A stretch of 30,984 nt of DNA from CAZJBP01 sp964544115. GTDB taxonomy: Bacteria; Verrucomicrobiota; Kiritimatiellia; UBA8416; JADHWI01. The translations under genes and the position numbers were made by a program. The notes below the pieces were generated by a model, which saw only the letters and a program-made list of their open reading frames with translations, made no database searches and was not told the DNA's origin. The first letter of the stretch is position 1. Each line of letters opens with the position of its first letter. This document shows positions 16,901-24,866 of this stretch, piece after piece. The stretch lies in the NCBI GenBank assembly GCA_964544115.1, contig CAZJBP010000015.1:1-30984 (forward strand), given 5' to 3'.

Positions 16901-19353
16901 CCAAGGATCCGGAGGGGGTCGGCTTTGCCTCCGCGGAGGCGATGGGCGCCGACTTCTTCGCCCATGCCGCCAGGGACATGGATACGCTCAACACCTACCG
17001 GCGCGGCAAGCTGAAGGGCGTTGAGAATTCCCTGGTGGAGCAGTTCCTCACGGCCGGCAAGCGCGCGCTGGTCGATATGGACGCCGCGCGCGCCGCCCGC
17101 AACCCCTCGGCCTTCCGGCTCGCGACCTACCGGGCGCTCGGCTGCGAGGTGAAGGCCTATCTGCAGCTCAGCGGCATGAATGCCGACATGCTCAAGGCCA
17201 TCATTCTCTACATGGCCCTCATGCTGCCCTTCTGCTTCTTCGTCCAGAAGCTCCTCTTCGACCTGGACAAGCTCCAGCACGAGCTGCTGGCGTTCTCGGC
17301 GTGCTTCGTGCTCATGTACACCCTGTTCCGGTTCATCCACCCCGCCTTCGCCGTCGCGCAAACCCCGGAGGCGATCTTCATCGCGTTCGTTCTCGGCGCC
17401 GTCGGCGCGTTTGTGACCATGGTCATGCACACCCGCTTCAAGGCGGAGATGCGGCTGATCTTCGGAAAGACCGTTGGCCTCGGGGACGCCGACTACAGCA
17501 CCGTCGGCAGCACCGCGATGATGGTCGGGATTCACAACATGCGGCGCCGGCGGGTGCGCACGGCCCTGACCACCGCCACCGTCGTGCTGGTCGTGTTCAC
17601 CATGCTGACCTTCTCCAGCGTCTCCCAGCGCCTCGATCCCACGCTGATCCGGAAGGCCGCGGACGCCCCCTACACGGGCCTGTTCTACCACTGGCCGGCC
17701 GGCAAGAACCTGGACGAGGACTCGGTCGCCGTGCTGAAGAACATCTTCGCCGACCGCGCGGACGTGGTCGTGCGGCGGGCCTTGGCCCTCGGCGAGGCCT
17801 GGCCGGTTGAAGTGCAGGCCGAGGCCGATGCGTCGAAGGGCGCCGTGGCGCCGCCGCCCGCTGGCGGCATCAAGAGCCTGGTCGGGCTGCCCGCGAACGA
17901 CCGCGTCTTCGCGATGTCCATGCCGCTGCTTGCGGGCCGCCACTTCTCCGGCCCCGATGCGCGCGAAATCCTGCTGCCGTCCAAGACGGCCGAGGCCCTG
18001 AACCTGTCCGCCCGGTCCGTCGGGCACACCGTGCTGAAGATCCGCGGCACGCCGCTGGCGCTCGTCGGCATCGTCGACGACCAGCGGCTGCGGCTCGTGC
18101 GCGACCTGAACCCCAACCTGCCGTTCCTGCCTTTCCGGACGGACCAGGCGATCGGCGGGACCAAGCAGGACGCCACCACGCTGGAGATTGCCGCGGAGGA
18201 CGTCAGCGCCATCGTGGCCGACACCGCGTCGATGGCGATCCTGCCCGATGCGGTCGCGGCCGCGCTCGGGGCCCAGCCGCACAGCGTCTCCATCCGCTTC
18301 CCCGACGAGACGGTGGCCCGGCCGGACTTCCAGATCTGGGAGGAGATGGACCGCCTGCTGACCATCACGCACGCCCGGTTCTACATCGGCAGCGAGCGCG
18401 AGTTCAAGGCCACGCCCGGCGCCGAGCGGCTGACGCGGCCGGGCATCTACTTCGTCAACAGCAACTACCGCACCTCCGTCGGCGGGCTGTCGCGGCTGGT
18501 GATTCCGCTGCTGATCGCGGGCCTGATCATCCTGAACACGATGCTGGGCACCGTCTACGAGCGCAAGGGCGAGATCGCCATCTACAACGCGATCGGCCTG
18601 AACCCGACGCACATCTTCATGTTCTTCCTCGCCGAGGCGTTCGTGTACAGCTTCATCGGGTCCGTCGGAGGGTACCTTGTCGGGCAAAGCCTGGCCATGC
18701 TGCTGCAGTCCCTGGGGCTGATCCGCGACATCGGGGTCAACTTCTCGTCGCTCATGGTCGTGTACGCGATCCTGTTCACGATCGCGCTCGTGCTGCTCTC
18801 GACGATCTACCCCGCGCTCGTTGCCACGCGGACCGCGGTGCCGAGCGGCAAGCGGCGCTGGTCCATGCCGCCCAACGCGGACGGCGCCATGCAGGTGGCG
18901 TTCCCCTTCATCTACGAGGGCGACCTCGCGCCCGGCGTCATGTACTACCTGTACGAGGATTTCCTCTCGTGCACGGAGAAGTCGCTCAGCAGCCTGATCG
19001 CCGAGTTTGAGGGCAAGAGCCTCACGACGGACGCCGAGGGCCGCCCGGTGTACACGCTGACGTACCTCGTCGCGCTCACCCCCTTCGACCTCGGCGTCAC
19101 GCAGCGGGTCCGGCTCGTGGCCAGCTACGAGGCGCGCGTCAAGAGCTACCGCCTCTCCATGGCCCTCGAGCACGTCTCGGGGCTGCACTCGAACTGGGTC
19201 TCCCTCAACCGGTTCTTCCTCGAGCGGATGCGGAAGTTTCTCATGGTCTGGCGCAACATGGAGCCCAGTCTCTACGCCTGGTACTCCGAGAGCGGCCAGA
19301 AAGTGTTTCGGGATGAGCCCCTGCCGCCGCGGCCGGCGGACCCGGCCGCCTAG
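13975..19353 (+). CDS. Giant FtsX-type permease with degenerate M28-peptidase-like ectodomain
   Basis: The protein has about 1792 residues. ATG 13975 has AGGGA 6 nt upstream; in-frame ATG 13969 is possible but has no room for a ribosome site. A signal peptide or anchor (TTALLLLALAAGVGRA) comes first. Residues 150-220 look like a protease-associated insert. Residues 239-330 resemble an M28 metallopeptidase (IVLFTARLD, ATGAQVMVNPYLLLKLLEDF), but the expected His, Asp and Glu-Glu metal ligands are not there. Residues about 400-580 are charged and helical, and 600-740 may be the second half of the M28-like fold (AFSPEDSIERLD). Membrane segments lie near 1070-1153 (three), then at 1194-1214, 1506-1526, 1544-1573 and 1592-1621. 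The FtsX core is YERKGEIAIYNAIGLNPTHI, and a cytosolic domain of about 170 residues ends the chain. It is probably the main permease of this cluster. Confidence 0.85.
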   Translation: MHGHIRMGRTTALLLLALAAGVGRAAGALPEASPEAAAVSTEMRALFGAAGSMAPGLPGNSALEAEMARRFAASGFTNGVLRFSAPVFTPGATTVLRQTNAAPTRLYAMHPTLYRPGNFAETDFSADLVYLGRGEPADLTRVDGAELNGAVALMEFDCGNRWQAMLRFGLRGFVFIGRADYDYVDSYGKIYNTEVATPRFFVPAKEGADLKAACLGAGARAGAVRVTVHAEPSRVADGELGSPWVLIPGRDPELSKEIVLFTARLDANSVVPELATGAQVMVNPYLLLKLLEDFKAQRPARSVLLAGVNAHTQDYLGERILAWHLLADSDGLAKLRDEIAKDMRAARLYDESYSQLKLDPVTLDPGRLFAGVELLSQLEQARPSATNAVLAPSAFNEADYRAAIERAVVAMKAQEQGSFFSRRMQDARMAAALAQERAWVEDLRSVPHDELVALAGQCQSVYEDEKRFESWRSELDSTSGQRLATKKEMQNAAMRAKNVLQQERMHLFQDKGLSESERQARAVELDRKLADATRVLVMFNKIDFGVGRRQVRYRDIAGNEAQRTLLVGFRDSLTRQFSFWQGRHRERLEADAACDGIRQALGGGKVALAISLEMAANSDKIGFCAASPGFSGTWAVNFGKYVTGVASALDTNRTDRVSPFVDCLNPGTTGQPLTRLHSTDSAVRFFIAARGGDQGCGTPALAIKNAFSGPGPAFSPEDSIERLDAQRVSDQQRWLREYLPLLVNAPALTARENLDVTQLGHGSTFDATRGLWSSWIGTFAMDSLTATVVPEKAVPNSLVVLYNKMGMGQFLLDGDVVNAYAGLTDSTGKTVIYGMPDTEGMAPTAYQLDADGRRVVEALDKGRIQTTLQMNSNIARDPSKTLPLFPCREFPLYDRVDPTLVGVDPIAVTEVWPKSGSSKSDPPRFGISGLSLASTVWSHTASGPAAVYLEARFDGREPDSLMLITDSRRFAINATAKDPEGVGFASAEAMGADFFAHAARDMDTLNTYRRGKLKGVENSLVEQFLTAGKRALVDMDAARAARNPSAFRLATYRALGCEVKAYLQLSGMNADMLKAIILYMALMLPFCFFVQKLLFDLDKLQHELLAFSACFVLMYTLFRFIHPAFAVAQTPEAIFIAFVLGAVGAFVTMVMHTRFKAEMRLIFGKTVGLGDADYSTVGSTAMMVGIHNMRRRRVRTALTTATVVLVVFTMLTFSSVSQRLDPTLIRKAADAPYTGLFYHWPAGKNLDEDSVAVLKNIFADRADVVVRRALALGEAWPVEVQAEADASKGAVAPPPAGGIKSLVGLPANDRVFAMSMPLLAGRHFSGPDAREILLPSKTAEALNLSARSVGHTVLKIRGTPLALVGIVDDQRLRLVRDLNPNLPFLPFRTDQAIGGTKQDATTLEIAAEDVSAIVADTASMAILPDAVAAALGAQPHSVSIRFPDETVARPDFQIWEEMDRLLTITHARFYIGSEREFKATPGAERLTRPGIYFVNSNYRTSVGGLSRLVIPLLIAGLIILNTMLGTVYERKGEIAIYNAIGLNPTHIFMFFLAEAFVYSFIGSVGGYLVGQSLAMLLQSLGLIRDIGVNFSSLMVVYAILFTIALVLLSTIYPALVATRTAVPSGKRRWSMPPNADGAMQVAFPFIYEGDLAPGVMYYLYEDFLSCTEKSLSSLIAEFEGKSLTTDAEGRPVYTLTYLVALTPFDLGVTQRVRLVASYEARVKSYRLSMALEHVSGLHSNWVSLNRFFLERMRKFLMVWRNMEPSLYAWYSESGQKVFRDEPLPPRPADPAA

Positions 19354-19395
19354 GCGGCGCGGGACGGGTAGCAAGGAAAAGAGAAAGGCGCGTCG

Positions 19396-21405
19396 ATGTC
19401 GTTTACGGACGACAAAGAACTCAACGAGTACCGCCAGATCATGGCGCCGCCCGAGGTGTCGGGCTTCGAGGACGGCTTCAACTGGAAGGCCGTCGCCGGC
19501 GCCATCTTCCTGGGCTTCATCGTCATGCCCGCCTCGGACTACCTCAGCCTGGTCATCGGCGGGGATGCCGGCCTGGGCGGCACGATGAAGTGGATCCTGG
19601 TGATCCTCTTCGCGGAAATCGCGCGGCGCTCGTTCACCAGCCTGAAATGCCAGGAGCTCTACGTCCTGCAGTTCATGACCGGCTACGCGCTGGCGGACCA
19701 GTTCACCGGCTACCTCTGGACGCAGTACGTGGCGCAGTCGGACTACATCCGCGGCCTCGGCCTGAACCTGCCGACGTGGGCGTTCCCGGCGGCCGAGGAG
19801 CTCGCGAAGTCCGGCCGCACGTTCCTGGCCAAGCCCTGGATTCCGATCATCGCCCTGACCATGTTCGGCGTGGTGATCAGCCGCATCCACAACTACGGCC
19901 TCGGCTACCTGCTGTACCGCCTGGTCAACGACGTGGAGAAGCTGCCCTTCCCCTTTGCCCCCGTGGATGCGGCCGGCATCGTGGCGCTGTCCACCGACCG
20001 CGGCGACGAGGCCAAGTGGCGCTGGCGCTGCTTCAGCATCGGCGGCGTCATCGGCGTCGTCTGGGGCGCCGTCTACATCTGCGTGCCCGTCATCACCGAC
20101 GCCATCCTGCCCAAGCGCGTCGAGCTCATCCCCATGATCTTCCTCGATTTCACGTCGCAGATCGGCAAGGTGCTCCCGGCGGTGCCCTTCACCCTGGTCC
20201 TCGACCTCGGGGCGTTCCTTGGCGGGATGATCGTGCCATGGTGGGGCGTGATCGGCGGGTTCGTGGCCCTGCTGATGACGTGGATCCTGAACCCCGTCCT
20301 GCAGCACATGGGCGTGCTCTCGCAGTGGCGGCCGGACATGGGGTACATCAACACGACCTTCGTCAACGGGATCGACTTCTACCTCTCGTTCGGCATCGGT
20401 GTGGCGCTGGCGGTAACGTTCAGCCAGGCGGTGATCACGATGGCGGAGCGGCTCAAGGAGCGCACCCGCCGCGGGTCGGACCGCGTCGTCACCCACCGCA
20501 AGAGCTTCGCGGCAAGCTGCCGCGAGAACTGGACCATCCTGTTCACCAACAACAAGGCCCGCGGGGACTTCTCCGTGTATATCGCCCTGGCGATCTACCT
20601 GTTCGAGACCTTCGCCTGGATCGGCCTCGGCTACTACCTGATCGGCCCGCGCTACCCCTGGATGCTGCTCACGTTCTACGCGGTGGTCTACACGCCGCTG
20701 TTCTCATACGCCACGGCCAAGATGACGGGCCTGGTCGGCCGCGGGCTGAACATCCCGTACCTCCGGGAGCTCACGATCCTGGCCACGGGCTACCAGGGCG
20801 CGGCCATCTGGTTCGCCCCCATGCCGATCCAGAACGTGGGCGGGGAAACCCAGGGCTTCCGCGTGCTCGAACTCACGGGCACCAAGATCACGAGCCAGAT
20901 CAAGACCCTCGTGCTGACGCTGCCCATCGTGGTGGTCGCCTCGTTCTTCACGGCGGAGATCCTGTGGCGCATGGCGCCGGTGCCCTCGTCGGCATATCCG
21001 TGGACGGAGCGCATGTGGGAGATGAACCTGAGGAACTGGGCCGTCATCTACACCTCCACGCTGGAGGGCGGCTCGCAGTTCCTGGAGGCGCTGCACGGGA
21101 ACTACATCGTCTGGGGGTTGGTGGCCGGCTCGTCGATCCTCGGCGTCCTGACCGTGCTGGGCCTGCCCGTCATGTTCATCTTCGGCGCGCTGGGCGGCCT
21201 CTCGCAGGTGTCCCCGGGCACGATGTTCTGCGGCCTGCTGGGCGCCGTCGTGGGGAAATTCTACTTTCGCAGGAAATACAAGGACATGTGGCTGAAGTAC
21301 ATGACCGTCGTGCTGGCCGGCTTCGGCTGCGGCATGGGCATCATCTCCATGGTCGGCATGGCGTTTACGGTCATCACGCGCATGCTGAGCCCCACGTTGT
21401 GGTGA
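19396..21405 (+). CDS. Large polytopic membrane protein, OPT-like / DUF6785-DUF6784-type partner
   Basis: This 669-residue protein starts at ATG 19396, with GAAAGG 7 nt upstream and 42 nt after the giant permease. It has a soluble N-terminus of about 30 residues, then many hydrophobic segments: AVAGAIFLGFIVMPASDYL, IPIIALTMFGVVISRI, IGGVIGVVWGAVYICVPVI, LVLDLGAFLGGMIVPW, YIALAIYLFETFAWIGL and GLVAGSSILGVLTVLGLPV. The motif GLGYLLYRLVNDVEKLPFPF is reminiscent of proteins annotated in PVC genomes as peptide-transporter (OPT)-like. That assignment is from memory and tentative. It has no ATP-binding motif and no obvious enzyme residues. Sitting between the giant FtsX protein and another polytopic protein, it may form a transport channel with the latter. 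The substrate is unknown. Confidence 0.75.
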   Translation: MSFTDDKELNEYRQIMAPPEVSGFEDGFNWKAVAGAIFLGFIVMPASDYLSLVIGGDAGLGGTMKWILVILFAEIARRSFTSLKCQELYVLQFMTGYALADQFTGYLWTQYVAQSDYIRGLGLNLPTWAFPAAEELAKSGRTFLAKPWIPIIALTMFGVVISRIHNYGLGYLLYRLVNDVEKLPFPFAPVDAAGIVALSTDRGDEAKWRWRCFSIGGVIGVVWGAVYICVPVITDAILPKRVELIPMIFLDFTSQIGKVLPAVPFTLVLDLGAFLGGMIVPWWGVIGGFVALLMTWILNPVLQHMGVLSQWRPDMGYINTTFVNGIDFYLSFGIGVALAVTFSQAVITMAERLKERTRRGSDRVVTHRKSFAASCRENWTILFTNNKARGDFSVYIALAIYLFETFAWIGLGYYLIGPRYPWMLLTFYAVVYTPLFSYATAKMTGLVGRGLNIPYLRELTILATGYQGAAIWFAPMPIQNVGGETQGFRVLELTGTKITSQIKTLVLTLPIVVVASFFTAEILWRMAPVPSSAYPWTERMWEMNLRNWAVIYTSTLEGGSQFLEALHGNYIVWGLVAGSSILGVLTVLGLPVMFIFGALGGLSQVSPGTMFCGLLGAVVGKFYFRRKYKDMWLKYMTVVLAGFGCGMGIISMVGMAFTVITRMLSPTLW

Positions 21406-21427
21406 CGCGGTGAAGCACGGGACACTC

Positions 21428-24364
21428 ATGAACGGAAAGAAAGAGGGCGACGGGAAGGTGACGGGGAGGGCATTCCTCCTCGGCCTTATCGTGGTGGTGG
21501 TGTTTGCGTGGTTCACGGTCCTGCGCGAAAACAGGCCCCCGTGGGCGGCGCTGACCGCCACGAACATTCCCGTGCTGCCCTACGTGCTGCTCGCCGCCGC
21601 CGTGCTGATCATCAACCCGGCGGTCCGGCTCCTGCGCGTGATCCGCCCGTTCTCCCGCGTCGAGCTGCTCGTCATCTTCCTCATGGGCATGGTGTCCAAC
21701 GGCATCGTCTCCTACGGCCTGCACTCCCAGCTCGTGCCCCTGGTGGCCGGCCCATCGAGCCGCTTCAACCACCCCGGCGTCAAGTGGGACGTCTACGTCG
21801 AGCCGTACCTGAACGAGAGCTTCTTCATCGAGGGCAAGGGCTCCGGGGCGGCCGCGATCAAGCTCCGGGACGCGGACGAGGCCTGGAACCAGGCCAAGTC
21901 TGTGCTCAAGTCCGCGCAGGATGTGAAGGTGTGCAAGGAGGACTTGGTCCGCGAGCAGGCGGCCTTGGACGCGCTTGGCCCCGCGCAGGGCCCGGCCGCC
22001 GCCGCCGACTCCGTGCGCCAGGGCTTCGAGCGCAAGCTCCGCATCGCGCAGCGCCAGCTCGCGCAGGCGGAAGGCGTGTGGGCGGGCTATGCGGCCGCCT
22101 ACAACCCGGAGGAGGTGCTGGCCACGTTCGACGCCAGGATCCTCAAGCTGGAGGAGTCCCGGCGCCTCTGTAAGGAACAGCTGGTGGCCCTCAAGAAGCC
22201 GGCGGTCGATTTTGTCAGCGAGTTTGAAAAGGGCTTCGCCCCTGAGAAGCGGGCCATTCCCGGCATCGTGTACCTGCCCGGCGAGGGCTGGGCCAGCTAT
22301 GCGTCGCGCTTTGACCGCCTGATCCAGGGGCGCCGCGCGCTGCGCGACCTGCGGCAGGCCGACGCCCTGCTGGCCGCTGCGGCGGCGCGCGGGGAGCGCC
22401 CGGACGCGGCGGCGCTGGGCACCGCCCTGGATGCGGCGGCCCGCCGGCTGGAGGTGATCGGCGACCGCTCCGGAATCCTCGCGCAGAAGGCCGCGATCAC
22501 GGCCCGGAAGGACGAGTTCGAACGCATCCGCCTGGGGGAGATGAAGACCCTCCAGGAGCTCCAGTCCAAAGGCTGGTACGCCCGGGCCAGCGACATCGAG
22601 GCGATCGAGAAGCGCGTCAAGGAGCTCCAGAAGACCGTCGCCCGCCTCGACCTGCGGATCGCGCGCCTGGGCGAGGACATCAAGGCCCAGATCGACCCGC
22701 AGCTGGCCATCCGCGATCGCGTCCTGGCCGCGCTGGAGGCGGTGCGGGCGATCCAGGCCTCCGCCACGACCGACCCGGCGGCGCTGCGCAGGCAGCTCCA
22801 GCCCGCCATGGCCGCGTTCAACGCCTTCGATGGATCCCTGCGCCGCTACCTGGCGGGGGATATCGCCTGGGGCGTGTGGGCCCGGCCGCTGCTCAACTGG
22901 AGCCTGATCATCCTGACGCTGTACGTCGTCCTGATGTCGCTCAACGTCCTCATCTTCCGGCAGTGGGCGCACAACGAGAAGCTCATCTATCCCCTGGCCG
23001 AGCTGCCCCTCCTGATCGTCGGGGGCGATGATCCGGATGGCGTGGGCTACCAGCCGCCGGCCATCAAGAGCGGGCTCTTCTGGGTCGGGTTCGCGATCTC
23101 GGCCGCGGTCCTTGGATGGAACCACCTGGCGGAAGCAAAGCTCATCCAGAACATCAGCCCCATCGGGCTGGATTTCAAGTGGAGTGCCTACGTGGACGGC
23201 AGCGTGTTCAACGCATTGAGCGAGACGCGGTTCAAGATCATTTTCTCCGTGGTCGGGCTCAGCTTCCTGGTGCCCGCCCGCGTGTCGTACTCGCTGTGGT
23301 TGTGGCAGGTGCTGTGCATGCTCCAGCTGCTGGTCATGGTGTGGCTCGGCATGGGGCAGGGCCGCAACTCGTTCCCCTTCCACTTCGGTTACCTGATGAA
23401 CTACCAGACCGCGCAGGGCGGCGGCGCGCTGATCGTCTTCGCCTCGGTCATCCTCTGGAAGTGCCGCACGTACCTCCTGTCGGCGTTCGCGCCGAGCTCC
23501 GTGGCCGGGCTGGAGCGCGGGGAGCAGACCGAGCTGCGCGTGTCGTCGGCCCTGTTCCTGGGCGGCTCGCTGGCCCTGGTGGCCATGTTCATCCTGCGCC
23601 TGGGCGTGCATCCGTTCTACGCCGTCGTCATCTACCTGCTGCTGCTCATCCTCACGATCGGCCTCGTGCGCGGCGTGGCCGAGGGCGGCATCCTGGGGAC
23701 GCAGGCGTTCTTCAACCCGTTCCACTTCATCCGGCACGTGTTCGGCATGGACAAGGCCTGGAGCTCGCCGGCGCTGATGGCGCCGCTGTGGATCTTCGTG
23801 GCCATGATGTACGTCGACATCAAGTCGTTCATCGCCCCGGCCATGGCCAATGCGATCAAGATCCGCGATGACCTGCGCATCGGCCGGCTGAAGTTCCACG
23901 CCGCGGTCTGGGCCAGCATCCTGGCCGCGATGGTGGTGGGCCTCGTCGTGCACCTGATGCTTGGCTACGCGGGCGGCAGCGGCAAGATGAGCGGGTGGCA
24001 CTACTCGGGCGGCGTGACCGACCAGATGGGCTTCGGCTTCATCCAGCGCATGATGGAGGAGCAGCCGACCGACGTCGCGGGCGCCCGCTGGTGGCTCCTG
24101 GCGGGTGGCGTGATCATGACCCTGGTGATCGTGCTCCGCCAGCAATTCAGCTGGGTCCTGCACCCGATCGGCCTGGTCATGTGCATCAACCCGATGATGT
24201 TCCTCTTCTGGGGCTCGATGTTCATCGGCTGGTGCTTCAAGACGCTGGTGAGCAAGTACGGCGACCGCGAGACCTACCAGCGCCTCCGGTACGTGGCCAT
24301 CGGCCTGATCGTCGGCGAGCTGGTGGTCGCCGCCCTCGGCTGGCACCGGTACGATTTCTGGTGA
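21428..24364 (+). CDS. Polytopic membrane protein (DUF6785/DUF6784-like) with long helical insertion
   Basis: The protein has about 978 residues. ATG 21428 is preferred for GGGA 5 nt upstream; in-frame GTG 21410 would add six residues. Three membrane segments come first (GRAFLLGLIVVVVFAWFTVL, YVLLAAAVLIINPAV, ELLVIFLMGMVSNGIVSYGL). Residues about 145-468 are hydrophilic and rich in Lys, Arg, Glu, Ala and Leu, with long heptad-like helices (for example EAIEKRVKELQKTVARLDLR), consistent with a coiled-coil stalk. From 482 on the chain is membrane again: NWSLIILTLYVVLMSLNVL, WAHNEKLIYPLAELPLLI, GRNSFPFHFGYLMNYQT, GVAEGGILGTQAFFNPFHFI and a final IGLIVGELVVAALGW. This arrangement recalls the DUF6785 plus DUF6784 proteins of Planctomycetes and Lentisphaerae (from memory). 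It starts 22 nt after the previous polytopic gene and closes the six-gene cluster. Confidence 0.75.
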   Translation: MNGKKEGDGKVTGRAFLLGLIVVVVFAWFTVLRENRPPWAALTATNIPVLPYVLLAAAVLIINPAVRLLRVIRPFSRVELLVIFLMGMVSNGIVSYGLHSQLVPLVAGPSSRFNHPGVKWDVYVEPYLNESFFIEGKGSGAAAIKLRDADEAWNQAKSVLKSAQDVKVCKEDLVREQAALDALGPAQGPAAAADSVRQGFERKLRIAQRQLAQAEGVWAGYAAAYNPEEVLATFDARILKLEESRRLCKEQLVALKKPAVDFVSEFEKGFAPEKRAIPGIVYLPGEGWASYASRFDRLIQGRRALRDLRQADALLAAAAARGERPDAAALGTALDAAARRLEVIGDRSGILAQKAAITARKDEFERIRLGEMKTLQELQSKGWYARASDIEAIEKRVKELQKTVARLDLRIARLGEDIKAQIDPQLAIRDRVLAALEAVRAIQASATTDPAALRRQLQPAMAAFNAFDGSLRRYLAGDIAWGVWARPLLNWSLIILTLYVVLMSLNVLIFRQWAHNEKLIYPLAELPLLIVGGDDPDGVGYQPPAIKSGLFWVGFAISAAVLGWNHLAEAKLIQNISPIGLDFKWSAYVDGSVFNALSETRFKIIFSVVGLSFLVPARVSYSLWLWQVLCMLQLLVMVWLGMGQGRNSFPFHFGYLMNYQTAQGGGALIVFASVILWKCRTYLLSAFAPSSVAGLERGEQTELRVSSALFLGGSLALVAMFILRLGVHPFYAVVIYLLLLILTIGLVRGVAEGGILGTQAFFNPFHFIRHVFGMDKAWSSPALMAPLWIFVAMMYVDIKSFIAPAMANAIKIRDDLRIGRLKFHAAVWASILAAMVVGLVVHLMLGYAGGSGKMSGWHYSGGVTDQMGFGFIQRMMEEQPTDVAGARWWLLAGGVIMTLVIVLRQQFSWVLHPIGLVMCINPMMFLFWGSMFIGWCFKTLVSKYGDRETYQRLRYVAIGLIVGELVVAALGWHRYDFW

Positions 24365-24399
24365 TGCGTTGATGCGCCGGGAAGCGCAGCGGCAGGGAG

Positions 24400-24434
24400 C
24401 CAGAATCCAGAAGCCAGAATCCAGAAGTCAGAAT
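24400..24434 (+). repeat. Heptamer array (CCAGAAT/CCAGAAG), upstream arm of an inverted pair
   Basis: Five heptamers in perfect phase read CCAGAAT, CCAGAAG, CCAGAAT, CCAGAAG and TCAGAAT. The last unit overlaps the ATG of the four-helix-bundle gene (24433-24435). The reverse complement matches the downstream array at 24778-24847. Confidence 0.9.
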
Positions 24435-24798
24435 GAGGACGCCAGCGACGACATTCGAAGATCTGGTGGTGTGGCAGAAGGCTCACCAGTTCGTGCTCGC
24501 GGCCTACCGTTTGTCTCGAACCTTCCCCCGATCTGAGACGTATGGTCTGTCCTCCCAATTGCGGCGCGCGGCCGTCTCCATTGCCGCGAACATTGCGGAA
24601 GGGTTCAAGAAACGTGGAAATGCAGACAAACTCCGCTTCTACAACATAGCGCAGGGCTCCATAGAGGAATCTCGATACTACTTGATTCTCGCGAAAGACC
24701 TGGAATACGGCGACGTTTCGGAATCTAGCCGATTGCTTGAAGAAACCAGCAAGCTGCTGGCGGCCTATTCGCACGTCATTCTGACTTCTGACTCCTGA
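24433..24798 (+). CDS. Four-helix-bundle protein, S23/IVP (Avd-like) family
   Basis: This 121-residue protein matches the small family first seen in 23S rRNA intervening sequences (TIGR02436-type). It has FEDLVVWQKAHQFVLAAYRL at the N-terminus, then SSQLRRAAVSIAANIAEGF and DKLRFYNIAQGSIEESRYYL, and ends LLEETSKLLAAYSHVI. Each stretch forms one amphipathic helix of the bundle. The family is structurally related to the Avd accessory protein of diversity-generating retroelements, but no reverse transcriptase or template repeat lies nearby. Base composition is visibly less GC-rich than the neighbours, suggesting separate arrival. The start codon lies in the last heptamer of the upstream array, and the stop codon is the third heptamer of the downstream array. 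No good ribosome-binding site is seen. The biochemical role of stand-alone members is unknown. Confidence 0.9.
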   Translation: MRTPATTFEDLVVWQKAHQFVLAAYRLSRTFPRSETYGLSSQLRRAAVSIAANIAEGFKKRGNADKLRFYNIAQGSIEESRYYLILAKDLEYGDVSESSRLLEETSKLLAAYSHVILTSDS

Positions 24799-24847
24799 CT
24801 CCTGATTTCTGACTTCTGACTTCTGGCTCCTGACTTCTGACATTTGA
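24778..24847 (+). repeat. Heptamer array (CTTCTGA/CTCCTGA), downstream arm of an inverted pair
   Basis: Ten heptamers in perfect phase run from ATTCTGA at 24778 to CATTTGA ending at 24847. CTTCTGA is the reverse complement of TCAGAAG, the unit of the upstream arm. Because the period is 7 and each unit contains TGA, the array puts a stop codon in all three frames. Confidence 0.9.
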
Positions 24848-24866
24848 CTGAGTGCAAGGAAACACC

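Noticed and set aside
13177..20496. Very long minus-strand open frames (1026 residues over 13177-16257 and 1236 residues over 16786-20496)
   Set aside because: They are shadows of the plus-strand cluster in high-GC DNA. Their translations are low-complexity, rich in Arg, His, Asp, Val and Gln, with no domain motif, while the plus strand carries clear ABC and FtsX motifs and membrane segments.
21374..24346. Minus-strand open frame of 990 residues
   Set aside because: It lies antisense to the DUF6785-like gene, which has clean membrane segments and ribosome-binding sites. The antisense translation is His/Asp/Gln-rich with no recognisable fold.
24400..24847. Diversity-generating retroelement, suggested by the Avd-like protein
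   Set aside because: No reverse transcriptase, template repeat or variable repeat pair is present nearby; S23-family proteins occur widely without such elements.
24400..24847. 23S rRNA intervening sequence
   Set aside because: No rRNA sequence flanks the gene; it sits between two protein-coding genes.
24778..24847. CRISPR array
   Set aside because: The units are 7 nt long and directly adjacent, without spacers; no cas gene is present.
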